This document shows, piece by piece, positions 1 to 10,851 of a stretch of DNA of 64,000 nt; the stretch's first letter is position 1, and each line of letters begins with the position of its first letter. A program made the translations under genes and the position numbers. The notes beneath the pieces are model-generated. The model searched no databases. It saw only the letters and a program-made list of their open reading frames with translations, and was not told where the DNA came from. Origin of the DNA: Diphasiastrum complanatum (Eukaryota; Streptophyta; Lycopodiopsida; Lycopodiales; Lycopodiaceae). The stretch is from NCBI GenBank assembly GCA_029204225.1, contig CM055095.1, positions 28,708,845 through 28,772,844 of the forward strand, read 5' to 3'.

Positions 1-1345
1 TAGGTCATTTTCCCGGAGAGGCAAGAGTTCTGAAGTAAGGGACTTGATATTTTGAAAAGCATTCCAGTTAAAAGGTGTTGGGGCCAAATAATTTGATTCA
101 TCTGTTATGGGTGAAGAAAGGCAAATGCACCTGACATTGAAGACTTGAAGTGGGTTTATACTATTGCAACCTCAGTAAATGGCAGGACACACTGCTAAGT
201 CAGAGTACTCCTGGTTTTGAAGGAAGTTCTTACATCTATGTGTCTCTCAGGCTTTCAGCTTGGACTAGCATAAGTCACATAGCCTGAGTAGATTAGATCC
301 AAGGAAGCTCAGCCTGGAAATGCCAGCTTTTCAAAAGAGGATACATGACCATGGTAGTTCATAGCTGATTAAGTAGTTATTTTGACCATAGCAAACCACC
401 ACGTTTGTAACTGTTCTCTCTCGTGAATTGTTGACAGGACCCACTTGCAAATCATGTTAACTTGTCCTAATCATGAGCAGGTAACCACCTTAATAGTGTT
501 AGGCACACCAAAAACCAAATTACAGCTAGCATGCCCGATCATAAATTGAATGGATTGCTTAGGACGCACTACAAAATATGAGGTTAAAGATTGTAGATGG
601 AACAACTCTACTAGCTGAGAATATAATTTCTTTGGATGCAAGGTGTAGCACTCTATACACTTGATGTTTTCTTAGTATGTGATACTAATGCGGTATGGAA
701 AGCTCTTCATAATCTGAGGACTCGTGGGTTAAGATGCAAATATTGATCTAAGTGAGTTACTTCGTTTCTTTTTCTCTTTGTATGTACTTTCCAAGAGCTA
801 GGTAATAGCCCCAATTGAAGATTTTGTTAGAGAATCTGCCAATGTCTGTATGCTGACTTTTATAAAGTGGTTCCATTTCTCTTTTTGCTTGTCATGGGGT
901 GCCTCAACCTGATAACACTTGATAGTTTAGTGTATGCCAGCTACATGGGTTTATCTTGTTTTCCAAAAGAATATAGCGTTTGCGAAGATATCAGTTCAGG
1001 TGGTTTTTCTTTATTGTTTGGGTCGGATGGTTCCATATTACTTTCTGCCTGTTGGGTTGGTTCCATATTACTTTCTGCCTGTTGGGTAGGTAAGATCTTT
1101 CTACAGCATATATGCATGCAGGAAAGTATCTGTTTTAAAATTTTTATTTGAGCTCGTGGTCACCAGTTAAAAAAGAGGGAGTTCTTTCATTTCCTAGTGT
1201 TGCATCATGGGAGGACTTTTGAGAGCAGTTAAAGCTTTACAAAATAATTATCTTTCATAAGCTGAAATGGTAATCTTTTAATCCTTTGAATTGGGAAAAC
1301 TAGTTTTTGATGAGAGTTAATGAGGACATCTGAATGCAATTGCAG
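1..1345. other. Intronic or upstream part of the CLPP6 locus, no exon recognised
   Basis: This stretch lies upstream of the first recognised CLPP6 exon. I looked for the preceding ClpP exons (catalytic Ser and His regions) on the + strand and did not recognise one, so they are probably in a large upstream intron system outside the window. The only structure I see is a 30-bp tandem duplication near position 1030. An open frame of about 94 codons at 867-1151 has no recognisable domain and includes that duplication, so I do not call it a gene. Confidence 0.4.
1029..1088. repeat. Perfect 30-bp tandem duplication, two copies
   Basis: A unit beginning GGTTCCATATTACTTTC is repeated head to tail with a 30-bp period. 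The copies are identical except for the last base, so the duplication is probably recent. It lies in the presumed CLPP6 intron and has no visible function. Confidence 0.9.
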
Positions 1346-1438
1346 AAAATCGACAAAATGTATGCTGCATTCACTGGACAGCCTGTTGAGCGGGTACAAA
1401 TGTTCACCGAACGTGATCGATTTTTCTCTGCAGCTGAG
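1346..1438 (+). CDS. CLPP6: Chloroplast ClpP protease subunit, penultimate exon
   Basis: This 31-codon exon encodes a segment with MYAAFTGQPVERVQ followed by TERDRFFSAAE. That matches the ClpP-family stretch (helix, TGQ, then the acidic DRDxFxSAxEA motif) just before the C-terminus. ClpP is the serine-protease ring of the Clp complex; nuclear-encoded plant subunits act in the plastid stroma. The exon is bounded by an acceptor (TTGCAG) and a donor (GAG|GTACAA), in phase 0 at both ends. It joins in frame to the exon at 2177, which supplies the rest of the SAxEAxEFGLID motif. The CLPP6 assignment rests on the TERDRF wording and the ETEY end; another plastid ClpP/ClpR paralogue is the alternative. 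Confidence 0.75.
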
Positions 1439-2176
1439 GTACAAAATCATGCAACTGCATCTTTCACTTTCCACACAAAAAGGCAAGGAAGCACATTGTT
1501 CCGGAATCTGAACGTAACAATGCTTTCCGGCTACAGTTTTTAACCTATGGGTTTACTTATGGATTTCGCAGCTTGTCGTTTGCTAGATACGATTTGCCAC
1601 ATCATTTCCCACATACGGTTTTTTTATACCTACAGATTCCCCAGCTGGTTGTTTCCCAGCTATGATTTCCCAAACTATTTTGCAGCTTTGATCTCTCAGA
1701 TCATTCTCTGGCTACAATTTCCCAGCTGACCATTTTCTAGCTACAAGTTTCAAGTAATCTTTTCCCAATTATGATTTCCCAGCTCATTGTTCTTAGCTAC
1801 GTTTTTCGAGGGACCTGCACAGTTTTTAGGGCTATTAAGGTTGTTTCTTAAAAGAAAAAAGCAAAAAGCTTTTCCAATGAGTTTTTGTTTTTTTTATTGT
1901 ACGGCATGGAATTATGTACGTGCCTGTACTGTACGCTATGGAATTATGTTTTTAAGTATTGCCGCAGGCTAGAAAAGTTCCCTGAATGTGGACACATTTG
2001 GCACGCTTAATTGAGTAGGTACTCCATAAAGAAGAGTGGCTATTGATGCAGTCCAAATTTGTTTCATAGCACCAAGCATTTGTCCATCTGATATTGGCTT
2101 CATGACTTGAATTTGCTTACAAGTGTCTTAACAATGCTATCATAAGGCTAATCCTCTAGCTTTTTCTATCTTACAG
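1439..2176 (+). other. CLPP6 last intron (GT-AG)
   Basis: The intron has donor GTACAA and acceptor CTATCTTACAG, with the reading frame in phase 0. It carries a degenerate short repeat of the type TTTCCCAGCTAYGA over its first half. Small open frames inside it (1547-1729, 1787-1972) show no domain and I leave them out. Confidence 0.7.
1508..1805. repeat. Degenerate minisatellite, motif about GATTTCCCAGCTAY
   Basis: At least ten variants of a short motif (TTTCCCAGCT, TTTCCGGCTAC, TTTCGCAGCTT, TTTCTAGCTAC and similar) occur at irregular spacing of about 20-35 bp inside the CLPP6 intron. The variants share the order pyrimidine run, CCAGCT, then AYGA. It looks like an old tandem repeat that has drifted. 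No coding or regulatory role is visible. Confidence 0.6.
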
Positions 2177-2224
2177 GCTATGGAGTTCGGTCTAATTGAC
2201 AGCCTTCTGGAGACAGAGTACTAG
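2177..2224 (+). CDS. CLPP6: Chloroplast ClpP protease subunit, terminal exon and stop
   Basis: The exon follows the acceptor TCTTACAG and encodes AMEFGLIDSLLETEY followed by a TAG stop. EFGLID is the conserved C-terminal ClpP motif that follows the SAxEA helix supplied by the exon at 1346. The short C-terminus ending ETEY fits my recollection of plant CLPP6, which lacks the long C-terminal extension of some other plastid Clp subunits. The phase and residues join cleanly. The presumed 3'UTR follows; I could not fix a polyadenylation site. Confidence 0.8.
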   Translation, partial: AMEFGLIDSLLETEY

Positions 2225-3399
2225 GAGATATCCAATTGCTACTTATCTCTCAATTGTACAGTCAAACTTGATGTTCTTTTGTAGAATTGGAATGTTGTTG
2301 CATCAAACTTGAAATACTGAATTGCAAAGTAGAAATGAAGAAAAAGTTTGGTGGGCAAAGGTCCTTAAAAACTTAGTGAGTGACCTCACTAAATCTTTGG
2401 GGGGCGAAGGTCTTTCAGAACTTGGTGAGTGAACGATAATGGAACTGGCACTTTATCATTTTTGGGGGAAAAGCCATCCAAGAAGCTGTGCCTCACCAGT
2501 TTCTTTATTTTTTGAGCAGCTTGCTTTCCCACTCATTACACTTACTGGTACCAGGTGGTCTTCACAGAAAAGACTGGCTTTGGTTTTAAGTTATGATTAC
2601 TGCAAATGCAGCTGCCAGTCTTGAAAAAGAAGTATGAGGCCCACATCCTCTGCATATAGTGCTAAACAAGAGAAATTGAGTCTTCTGTAATCAGTTGTAA
2701 GGAACTGTTCGTTCCTCATCTATTGAAGTCCTCATTTTATAGCCTTACATCATTTAAATCACTTCTTGAAGGCTTTACAATGCTGTTTCATCCACAATTG
2801 TTGAATCAAGTAGTTCGTGCACTTTCAAATCTTGAACAGTACCAATTGATGATCTGAAAAATATACCTTCAAGGGCCTGTTGTTCAAGGACCATGTTGTT
2901 ATACATAGGCTAAGATTCTATTTTCTTTAGTTTATATGCATAGACATGGGAGAAATAGTGAAATTGCACACAAAATCGTTCAATTATCTTTGTATGTGTA
3001 TGCTATTTTTTGCTAGCACCTAGAGTTTCTAGGTTATTAGAGGGCCAATACTTTCAAGGTCATGTATGTAAACGCCTAATTCTGCTCAGTAAAATCTCAC
3101 ATTTGGGCTACATGTTGAGTCCTGCACATTAGTAACATTCCCATGAAAACTATTATGGCCCATATTACCATTGCATTAGGAATATGTGTTTCTACTGAAA
3201 GTCAATAATAAAAGGAAGAACTATCAAATCATTATTCATAAATTATCAATTTTCAGGATTGCTGATTTAGGCATGCTATTTCTTTTGTATTTGTTTGTCT
3301 TTTCTATGTAAAAAGATATGGAATAAAAATATAGCTTGTGTCTCATAATGACTCTTAGAATGTCTTGTTATCTTGGGTGTCATGACGGATGTCTGTGCA
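2225..3399. other. CLPP6 3'UTR and intergenic sequence
   Basis: The first part is presumably the CLPP6 3' untranslated region. An imperfect 49-bp duplication lies at about 2347-2432 (units starting TTTGGTGGGCAAAGGTC and TTTGGGGGGCGAAGGTC). Otherwise I see no exon, RNA gene or transposon domain. Confidence 0.5.
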
Positions 3400-3598
3400 G
3401 ATTATCATCCTAAGTGTAGGAGGCACTTCTTTCTCTCAATTGAAGTATCCAATGATATTTAGAGTGATGACCTGGTAAGAAATGGTATGCCTAGCGAGGG
3501 GTGAAGGTGTCTGGGCAGTATCTTCATCAGTGTAGGAGGCACTTCTTCCTCTGAAGGTAGAGTGATGACCTAGAAAGAAATGTTATGCCTAGCGAGGC
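3400..3598. repeat. Imperfect tandem duplication of about 116 bp
   Basis: Two related units run 3400-3499 and 3516-3598. Both contain GTGTAGGAGGCACTTCTT, then AGAGTGATGACCT, then a run ending ATGCCTAGCGAGG. The second copy lacks about 20 bp in the middle. No coding meaning is evident. Confidence 0.75.
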
Positions 3599-3603
3599 TC
3601 TAA

Positions 3604-3897
3604 TGTTGGACCCCTGTGAGCATGTGCGATGCTCCCGGGGTTTTGAAGTGGATGCCACTTCACTGGCTAGGTTCAGCTGGTTCTGCTTAGGAATGGGCCT
3701 GCTGGGTTCTTCAGTCGGAATCTGTGAAACCAGCTGGTTCTGCAACGTGGTAGTAGTTTGGAAATTTTTTGTGTTCTTTTGGATAGGCTACAAGACGTTT
3801 ACGGCGTAACAGTCCTGATGCTGATGTCAAGACCAGATTTGGAGCCAGGTTCCCCCTTGTAAACCTGGCTTTGTTTATGCAATGAAAAACTCTAACA
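3604..3897 (+). mobile_element. Possible solo LTR, TGTTGGAC...CTCTAACA
   Basis: The block starts TGTTGGACC and ends CTCTAACA, giving matching short inverted ends (TGTT/AACA) and the TG...CA boundaries of an LTR. The last 60 bases (CCCTTGTAAACCTGGC... then AATGAAAAACTCTAACA) look like an R-U5 region. No PBS follows and no 5-bp target duplication is visible, so it would be a solo or truncated LTR. The call is tentative. Confidence 0.35.
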
Positions 3898-4289
3898 AGT
3901 ACAGTTCAAAAACTTGTCAGTTTTGATAATAATTTGAAGTATGAGGGTTAACATAGCCAGGTCCTTCATATGTTCAAAATGCAGGACTCGTTGTGGCCTC
4001 AAAGATTTAACAAAACAAAATCGATATTTTGATCATGGCCAGCTTAAGTTGTAGTTGGAGTGGTTATTATCTAGTTACACTTGTATTATAGGCACATAAC
4101 GCTAGTTGTGTAGAAACAGCCCATTTATGTTGAGCCTTGGCATCTACAGAGAAGAAAATGAAGAAACACACACCAAACAGTTGGAAGTTAGGCCATAGCT
4201 GAAATTTGAATGATGAACTAGAAACAGTTGGTTTTTTACATGAGAGATGTGCCAAACATTATAGCTTATGTGCAATTTTGCATCTTCTC

Positions 4290-5005
4290 GAGCACCTAAA
4301 CCGCGCCCCCACACCGCCTTCTCCTTCACGAGCCCCAGACCTTCACGCTCCCTTTCCTTCTGATCTCGACCGAGCCAGCAGGTGCTTAGATCTCAACCGA
4401 GCCAGAGTGCTCTCAAATTTTGACCGAGTAATGAGATCGACGTCTCGACCGAACACTTCTCTCAGATCTCGACCGAGAAAGACACTTAGATCTCGACTGA
4501 CTATTATTCACTCAAATCTCGACCAAATCAAATTTCCTCAACATCTCGACCGAATCAAATTTCCTCACAATCTTGACCGAATCGGATTTCAAAAACTCGA
4601 CCGAGTCACCAAACGCTCAACTCTCGACCGTCTACTCGCAAAACCTGTCAAGTCTCCACTGGGTCTAAACGAAGCAATTCATCAGAGTCTTGACCGAATG
4701 ATTTCCTCACAGTCTCGACCAGGGGCCCTGCATGTGAAATCTTGCTCGTACCCCAGTGGTGAAATCTCAACCGTGGCCTCTCTACAAAATCTCAACCGCA
4801 TCCCCCCATTAGCTCTCGACCGAGCTAGGAACCTTACATCTTAATCGCAACTCTAGACACCTCAATTCTCAGCCGCATGTGGAAGCAGCTTTAGTTCTCA
4901 ACCGAGCCAAAGGACTCAGCTTTTGACCGAGCCACAGGGCTCAACTCTCACCCGCTAGAAAGCTCAGCTTTCGACCGCGGTCTCTATGTGAAATCTCGAC
5001 AGCAC
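4290..5005. repeat. Irregular CTCGACCGA-motif repeat region
   Basis: The motif CTCGACCGA (with variants TTGACCGA, CTCAACCG, CTCGACCAA), often extended to GAGCCA or ATCAAATT, occurs roughly every 20-35 bases for about 700 bp. One reading frame stays open for about 200 codons (4206-4844) only because the repeat lacks stops there; it encodes a repetitive LDRI/LDRA protein with no known domain. I read it as a decayed tandem repeat, possibly part of a long LTR whose end lies at 6149. A non-coding regulatory array is the other option. Confidence 0.6.
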
Positions 5006-5179
5006 CTTGTTGGAGTTTAATCTTCTCCTACTCATCCCTTCGCCCTCCTTCTTCTCTCAAGAATTCCATCTCTCTGAATCAGTCTGCAAAAACACACGCA
5101 AAGTTGAATCAGACAGAACCGCAAAGCCATCGCCAGATTACGGTCTAACCGGAGAGCACCGTCAAAATGAGGTTAATGG

Positions 5180-5640
5180 AGAAACATGACTTCAACTTGT
5201 GAAGGCAACGAACTGCAAACCATAGGGAGTCGTTAAAATCCGTAGGATACTATCTACGAGCACTTGCGGAATCTTCAATGGCAACGGAACTTAAAATCTT
5301 GTCAACCACCGTAAGTGACCTTCTTACGATCTCCTACGATGGAAGCCATGACCAGAGTCACTAACTCCCAACGAAGTTTGTGAACGAACTCAACTCTCCT
5401 CAACCGTCTGAAAATGTAAGCAACCTACTTACCGTTATCAACGAAGTCGACCAGCGACAACAGTTTGCGAGGTTTTGCGATATCAGCCAACGAAGTTGAC
5501 CTATCTAATCGATCAGCTATGTAAGTTATCACTTACGGGTACCAACAGAGGATTCAAATGATCACCTGCTGAACGAACGTACAACAACTGAACGAACGAC
5601 CAGCGGTTGTTCAAACGACTACGGACAGACTACGACCATC
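5180..5640. repeat. Second irregular motif region, AACGAA-rich
   Basis: After the CTCGACCGA block the sequence changes to repeated AACGAAGT, AACGAACT and related words, with recurring TAAGT(G/T)A and CTTAC(G/C) pairs, again without a fixed period. It is compositionally continuous with the preceding block and may belong to the same long LTR or untranslated leader. No open frame of note. Confidence 0.4.
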
Positions 5641-5737
5641 ACGACCTACATCCTTCCACTACGACACATACAGAGGATACGTTACTCTTAATCATCTTGT
5701 AAGCTATAATTACAATAAATCAAAAGACTCTAACAAC

Positions 5738-5993
<256 letters not shown>

Positions 5994-6109
5994 TGTAGCC
6001 ATTGTTTCAAAATATGTAAATAGGAATACGCGCTTATCAACGCTACTGTATTGTGTTCCGGTTCTCTCTTTTATACAGATTTGTTACTGTTCAATTATTA
6101 CGTTCTTGA

Positions 6110-6163
6110 TTGAATGCAATTGTCTCTCTCACTCTCTTGCACACAAACATGGTTATCAGAGAC
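6110..6163 (+). other. LTR 3' end with tRNA-iMet-like primer-binding site
   Basis: The sequence ends a pyrimidine-rich stretch with CTCTTGCACACAAACA and continues immediately with TGGTTATCAGAGAC. That is the plant initiator-Met PBS (TGGTATCAGAGC) with one inserted T and a terminal change. CA followed directly by the PBS is the usual LTR/PBS junction of copia elements, so an LTR should end at 6149, facing right. Its 5' boundary is unclear; it may include the motif-repeat regions and the (GA)n tract to the left. Confidence 0.5.
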
Positions 6164-7149
6164 AGAGGATCGCATGGCTGTCCAAGATGCCTAATGCTTC
6201 GCAATCCTACTATTACGACAGTCTCAGACTCCTACTCTGATAACCCAAAAGGACAACAAGCTTTTGATTACTCACAATATCCATTACATCCTGTAGAATC
6301 AACAATGATTCCATTCTGATCTTCCACATTGCATAATTGGAAGATGTTAATCTCTCACTGTGCTAGAAATGTGAACCAGATGAAGACATCTTCTTGGTGA
6401 GAAATTCTAGTAATGATAAAAAAATGGAGCTGAAAGGATGTTGCTTGCTCTCTCAATCTAGGATCTAACACAGATGTTGATCCACCCTATGAAATCTAGC
6501 AACAGATGTGAGAACAAATTCTTACAGAAAATCAATCTATCTTGAATTTGGATCTTGCTTCAGTCACAAAAGAAGAAGCACATGCAAGCAAGAAGTCTAT
6601 CTCTCCCACGAGTTTCAATGTATTGAAAAACTCTCTAGGAACTTACTTTCAACTCAAACATAGTAATATGTGTGAAATGAAAAGTCTAAGACCTCAAAAC
6701 ACTCACTTCTATCCAATTCTACTTGACTGACAATGAAAATTGATTAAATTGGTGAAAAAGACACATGTGTGCTCACTTTGGCATATCCCACGAGTTGAGT
6801 ACCCTCTCAAACTCTTTGATTGCCTAAAACTCTTCTAAAAACAAATCAAATTGATTTAAAAGCAAGAGCAACACATTCTACTCTCCAATACCTATCCAAC
6901 AAGCTATAGAACATCAAATTTGGATCATTCCTTGAGAAGTAGCACTCATTAATGAGGGCTGATTTCACACGTGTGGGCACTCTGTCCATACAGAGCTCCA
7001 CTGGATCAGATAAGCCTTGATTTGATCCACTTATGATCCACAAATTGCTTGTTTCTCAGCGAGTTTGAATAATTCTCCAAAATCCAAGTTCCTGCAAGCA
7101 AAAACACTGATGATATGATGTATACACCCTCACCTCTTCAAAGCATGAA
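6164..7149. mobile_element. Decayed retrotransposon leader/gag sequence
   Basis: This kilobase sits between a right-facing LTR/PBS junction at 6149 and a left-facing one at 7162. It therefore probably contains two converging internal regions that were truncated. On + there is a short gag-like start (6110-6319, with a DYSQYPLHPVE-type segment reminiscent of copia gag N-termini). On - an open frame at 6846-7043 has no domain I recognise. A 26-bp segment (6925-6950) recurs inverted at 7492-7517. Confidence 0.35.
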
Positions 7150-7283
7150 GCTCTGATACCATGTGAAGTTTTTAGCACGTGTGAACTTCACCACACACCC
7201 TACAGGATCTTATTGAGGTGTTGTGATTGCACAAGATTGATCAAAGAACGGTATGCTTGAAAAATCTAAGGCAAGAGCACAAT
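7150..7283 (-). mobile_element. Inverted 5'-LTR end and PBS of the copia-1 family
   Basis: Read on the minus strand, about 120 bp ending ...GCTAAAAACTTCACA are nearly identical to the last 120 bp of the right-hand LTR of copia-1 (10710-10830). They are followed directly by TGGTATCAGAGC (7161-7150), a perfect initiator-Met PBS. This is therefore the 3' end of a 5' LTR facing left, the opposite of the neighbouring copia-1 body. Homology to the LTR stops near 7283. Confidence 0.8.
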
Positions 7284-7535
7284 GGCATACATTTGATGAA
7301 AAAATCTAACTCTTCACTATGAGAAATAAATGTCAGAAATAATTCTAAGTGTTCAGTATGGAAAAAAGAGGCTGCTCTTGGGTAGAGAGAGAAAATCATA
7401 CATAGAAAACTTGGGTAGAGAGAGAATGAGTCCAAAACACCAAAATCTCAATATTCACAATTGAACCTATCTAACTCAAATCCGAGCTACAAATGAGTGC
7501 TACTTCTCAAGGAATGAATCTACTTTTTCACTCAG

Positions 7536-7808
7536 ATGTCTATTTTTTCATCTTTCCCTTTTAAAAATAAAGAAGTCTGGTGGATAGATAGTGGGGCTAC
7601 TTCCCACATGTCTAGTTCTAGGAACTCCTTCACTAATATCATGCCATATTTAGGTGCAAAAAGGTCAATCTATATTGCTAGTGATGTAGAGTGTAGAATT
7701 GAAGGAATAGATAGTATTCCAGTACATGCATCATCATCAAAATCTTTTTGCTTACATGATGTACTGTATGTACCTAAATTGACTAAGAATCTCATTAGTG
7801 TAGGATAG
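7536..7808 (+). pseudogene. Copia-1 protease (PR) region
   Basis: The translation opens with WWIDSGATSHM, the catalytic DSGA motif and flanks of copia aspartic protease. It runs to the family's DVLYVPKLTKNLISVG segment, where a TAG interrupts the polyprotein at 7807. The gag domain that should precede it is not recognisable. In an intact element this protease releases Gag and Pol from one polyprotein. The stop and missing gag mark this copy as defective. Confidence 0.85.
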
Positions 7809-9089
7809 TTGTTTGATAGTGGATTGGATGTCAAGTTTCAAGTTGACAAGTGTATAATCTCAAGAGAAAATGAAGTATTTGCTAGAGGATCTAGAATTGG
7901 TAAGCTGTACAAACTAGATTCTAGGGAGAGTGCTAACATTTCAGATATTGCTTATGAGACCAAGGTTCTACAGAAGGATCTGTGGCATAAGAGATTGGGT
8001 CATCCCAATTTTAAAGCCATGCAATCTATGGTCAAAGAAGGAAAAGTTGTTGGTCTACCAAAGACACTGTCAAAGGAGCTTCTACCTTGTGAAGCTTGTG
8101 TGCTAGCAAAGTCACACAGAAGGCCTTTTCCTAGATCAAGTATCAAGACAAAGCAACCATTTGAACTTGTACACTCAGATGTTCATTTCTCATCAACTAA
8201 GAGCAAAGGAGGAGCCAACTGCTTTGTCTCTTTTGTAGATGATTATACAAGACATTCTAGGATCTATATGTTCTCTTCAAAAGCCATGGTTTATGATGTT
8301 TTTCTTACTTTTAAAGCTTATGTAGAGAAGCAGTTTCCTTTCAAGATAAAAGCTTTAAGAAGTGATAGTGGAGGGGAATACATTTTCAATAAGTTTAAAG
8401 ACTTTTGTGAGACAGAGGGTATTCAAAGAGAGTTTTCTTGTTTATATACTCCTCAGCAAAATGGAGTTGCTGAGAGAAAAAATAGAACTTTGTGTGAATG
8501 TGCAAAAGCCATTAGGCTGGAAGCTTCTCTGCCTAAAGAATTTTGGGGAGAGGCAGTTGCATGTGCAAACTATCTTTGTAATAGGCTTCCAAATCTTGCA
8601 ATAGGAGGAAAGACACCATTTGAGATGTTGTATAAGAAAAAGCCTAAGGTAGATCATCTTAGGATTTTTGGCTATGTATGCTTTGTGCATATACCTATAG
8701 AAACTAGGAAGAAGGAAGATCCTAGTGCAGTGAAAGGAATTTTTGTAGGTTATGCATCTACTAAAAAAGCATACAAGATTTATTTGCCCTCTACTGACAA
8801 AAATGTTGTTAGTAGAGATGTGGTCTTCCATGAAGATCAGAAATTTAACTTGGATGATGTTCAGATCAAAGAGACTCATGCAAGATCAATCATCAACCTT
8901 GATGCTATTCAAGAAGAGGTGAGGCCGAGGCTTGAGGAGGAGCAGATTCAAGCTATCACACCAAGAAGATCTACACGAGCAAGATTTGAGCCAAGGAGGC
9001 TCACATATGATGAAGAAGGAAGGCAAGTGGAAGGTGAAACTTCCTATCATGCACTTTTTATATCAAATGAAGAGCCTAAGGATGTCTAG
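7809..9089 (+). pseudogene. Copia-1 GAG-pre-integrase and integrase
   Basis: The 426-codon frame continues copia-1 in the same frame after the TAG. Early on it has the zinc-binding part (LWHKRLGHPNF... then LPCEACVLAK). Next comes the DDE integrase core: HSDVH for the first Asp, LRSDSGGEY for the second, and PQQNGVAERKNR for the Glu. The C-terminal region has IFVGY and VVSRDVVFHED. All catalytic residues are visible and the domain itself has no internal stop, but it ends in a TAG at 9087-9089, upstream of reverse transcriptase. Integrase joins the cDNA ends into the host genome. Confidence 0.9.
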
Positions 9090-9122
9090 GAAGCTTTTCA
9101 ATCCAAGAAGTGGATTGAAGCA

Positions 9123-9959
9123 ATGACCCAAGAATTTGAAGCCTTGATGTCAAACAACACATGGGAGCTTGTGGAGCCACCAAACAACATGCATGTGATC
9201 AGATGTAAGTGGATATTCAGAATCAAGTATAATCATGATGGATCTATCAATAAGTATAAAGCAAGAATTTGTGCTAAAGGCTACTCTCAGATTAAAGGTC
9301 TTGATTATGAAGATACCTTTGCACCAGTTGCAAAGATGGTAACAATTCAAATACTCATCTCTCTTGCATGTTTTCAAAAATGGAGTATGTTCCAGTTTGA
9401 TGTTTCTAATACATTTCTCAATGGTTACTTTGAGAAGGAGATTTATATGGAGCAACCTCCAGGTTTTGTGAAGGAAGGTGATGAATCAAAAGTTTGTCTT
9501 TTGTTCAAAAGTCTGTATGGACTGAAACAGGCACCAAGGTCTTGGTATGCAAGGCTCAACTTTGTAATTATTCTTCTCATCTATGTAGATGATATCATTC
9601 TTTGTGGAAACAGTGAGAAGTTAGTTGAAGAAACTAAGCATGCACTTGGTACTGAGTTTAAAATGCAGGACTTAGGAGTTCTTCACTATATTCTAGGCCT
9701 TGAAATAGATTTTTGGAAAGGTCATGCATTTATAAGCCAAAGTAGATATGCACTTTCCATGCTCAAGAAATTTCATATGGAGAACTGTAAAGGCATAGAT
9801 ACACCTATGGAGCACACTGTAAAAGTTCCTATTAAAGATGATGAAAAATCCTTTGAGGATATCACTCTTTATAGGAGTCTTATTGGCTCACTTATTTGGT
9901 TAACAGTGACTAGGCCTGATCTAAGCTTTTGTGTTCATAAGCTGAGTCAACACATGTAG
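9123..9959 (+). pseudogene. Copia-1 reverse transcriptase with internal deletion
   Basis: The start (NNTWELVEPP, CKWIFRIKYNHDGSI, KARICAKGYSQ) is the copia RT N-terminus. Motif A region (FQFDVSNTFLNG) and SLYGLKQAPRSWYARL are present, and motif C reads IYVDDIIL. Between SWYARL and the YVDD strand about 30-40 residues are missing compared with copia RTs, so this copy has an in-frame deletion in the palm. It ends in a TAG at 9957-9959, before RNase H. Confidence 0.9.
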
Positions 9960-9983
9960 GATCCATAGCTATATCATTGGAAG

Positions 9984-10510
9984 TTGGCTAAAAGAATCTT
10001 GAGGTATATATCTTCTACCTTGGATTATGGACTATACTATGAAGTAGAAGATCTGACTTTGGTTGCTTTTTCAGATTCAGATTTTGCAGGAGACAAGTTG
10101 GATAGGAAATCCACAAGTGCTTACAATATATCTCTTGGAGGAAATTTGGTTTCTTGGCTGTCAAAGAAGCAGACAACTATCTCCTTATCATCCTGTGAAA
10201 CTGAATACAAATCTCTTACAGCCACAACAAAGGAGGTTTTATGGATCAAAAGGCTACTTTTGGAACTTAAGTCTTATGCAGACGAAGATTTACCAATTAT
10301 CAATAATGATAACATTTCTGCTTAGGCTCGTGCAAATAATCCAGTCTTTCATGCAAGGAGCAAAAATGTTGAAGTGGCTCATAATTTTGTAAGAGAAAAA
10401 GTCATTGGAGGAGAGTTCTCATTGGAGCATGTTTCATCTTCAGATTGTGTTGCAGATCTTCTCACCAAGCCTCTACTCACGAATGTCTTTATGAAGATGA
10501 GGTCAAACCT
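9984..10510 (+). pseudogene. Copia-1 RNase H and C-terminus
   Basis: The frame has the copia RNase H signatures FSDSDFAGD (first Asp), DRKSTSAY, and SSCETEYKSL (Glu). After a TAG at 10323 the reading continues with ARANNPVFHARSK and later CVADLLTKPL, the usual copia ending, up to about 10510. RNase H removes the RNA template during cDNA synthesis. The frame is broken by that stop. Confidence 0.85.
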
Positions 10511-10549
10511 TGGCCTAATTTCAAAATCTATGTTGATAGGAACATAAAT

Positions 10550-10830
10550 TTTAAGGAGGAGTGTGAAGATTATTAAAATATTATCTTCCTATCTCAAGTT
10601 TGGGGTCATGTCCATGATAATTTCCACTAGATTTCATGTTGTACATGTAAGGAGTGTGAATTGAGCACATATCCTTCTATTGTAGCTCATATTCATCAGA
10701 TGTATGCCATTGTGCTCTTGCCTTAGATTTTTCAAGCATACCGTTCTTTGATCAATCTTGTTCAATCACAACACCTCAGTAAGATCCTGTAGGGTGTGTG
10801 GTGAAGTTCACAAGTGCTAAAATCTTCACA
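10550..10830 (+). mobile_element. Copia-1 polypurine tract and 3' LTR
   Basis: The purine run TTAAGGAGGAG (10550-10561) is followed at once by an LTR starting TGTGAAGATTATT and ending AAAATCTTCACA (10562-10830, 269 bp). Its ends are an inverted pair (TGTGAAGAT/ATCTTCACA). The LTR follows the RNase H end by about 50 bp, as expected. No matching 5' LTR in direct orientation exists upstream; instead the same LTR end occurs inverted at 7162. Confidence 0.9.
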
Positions 10831-10851
10831 TTGCTCCTGTCCATGAGTCGA

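Noticed and set aside
4206-4844. 212-codon open frame with LDRI/LDRA repeats
   Set aside because: It is open only because the CTCGACCGA repeat has no stop in that frame. No domain, no codon signal, and the motif continues beyond the frame into sequence with stops.
8442-8879. 145-codon minus-strand frame over copia-1 integrase
   Set aside because: Shadow of the integrase coding strand.
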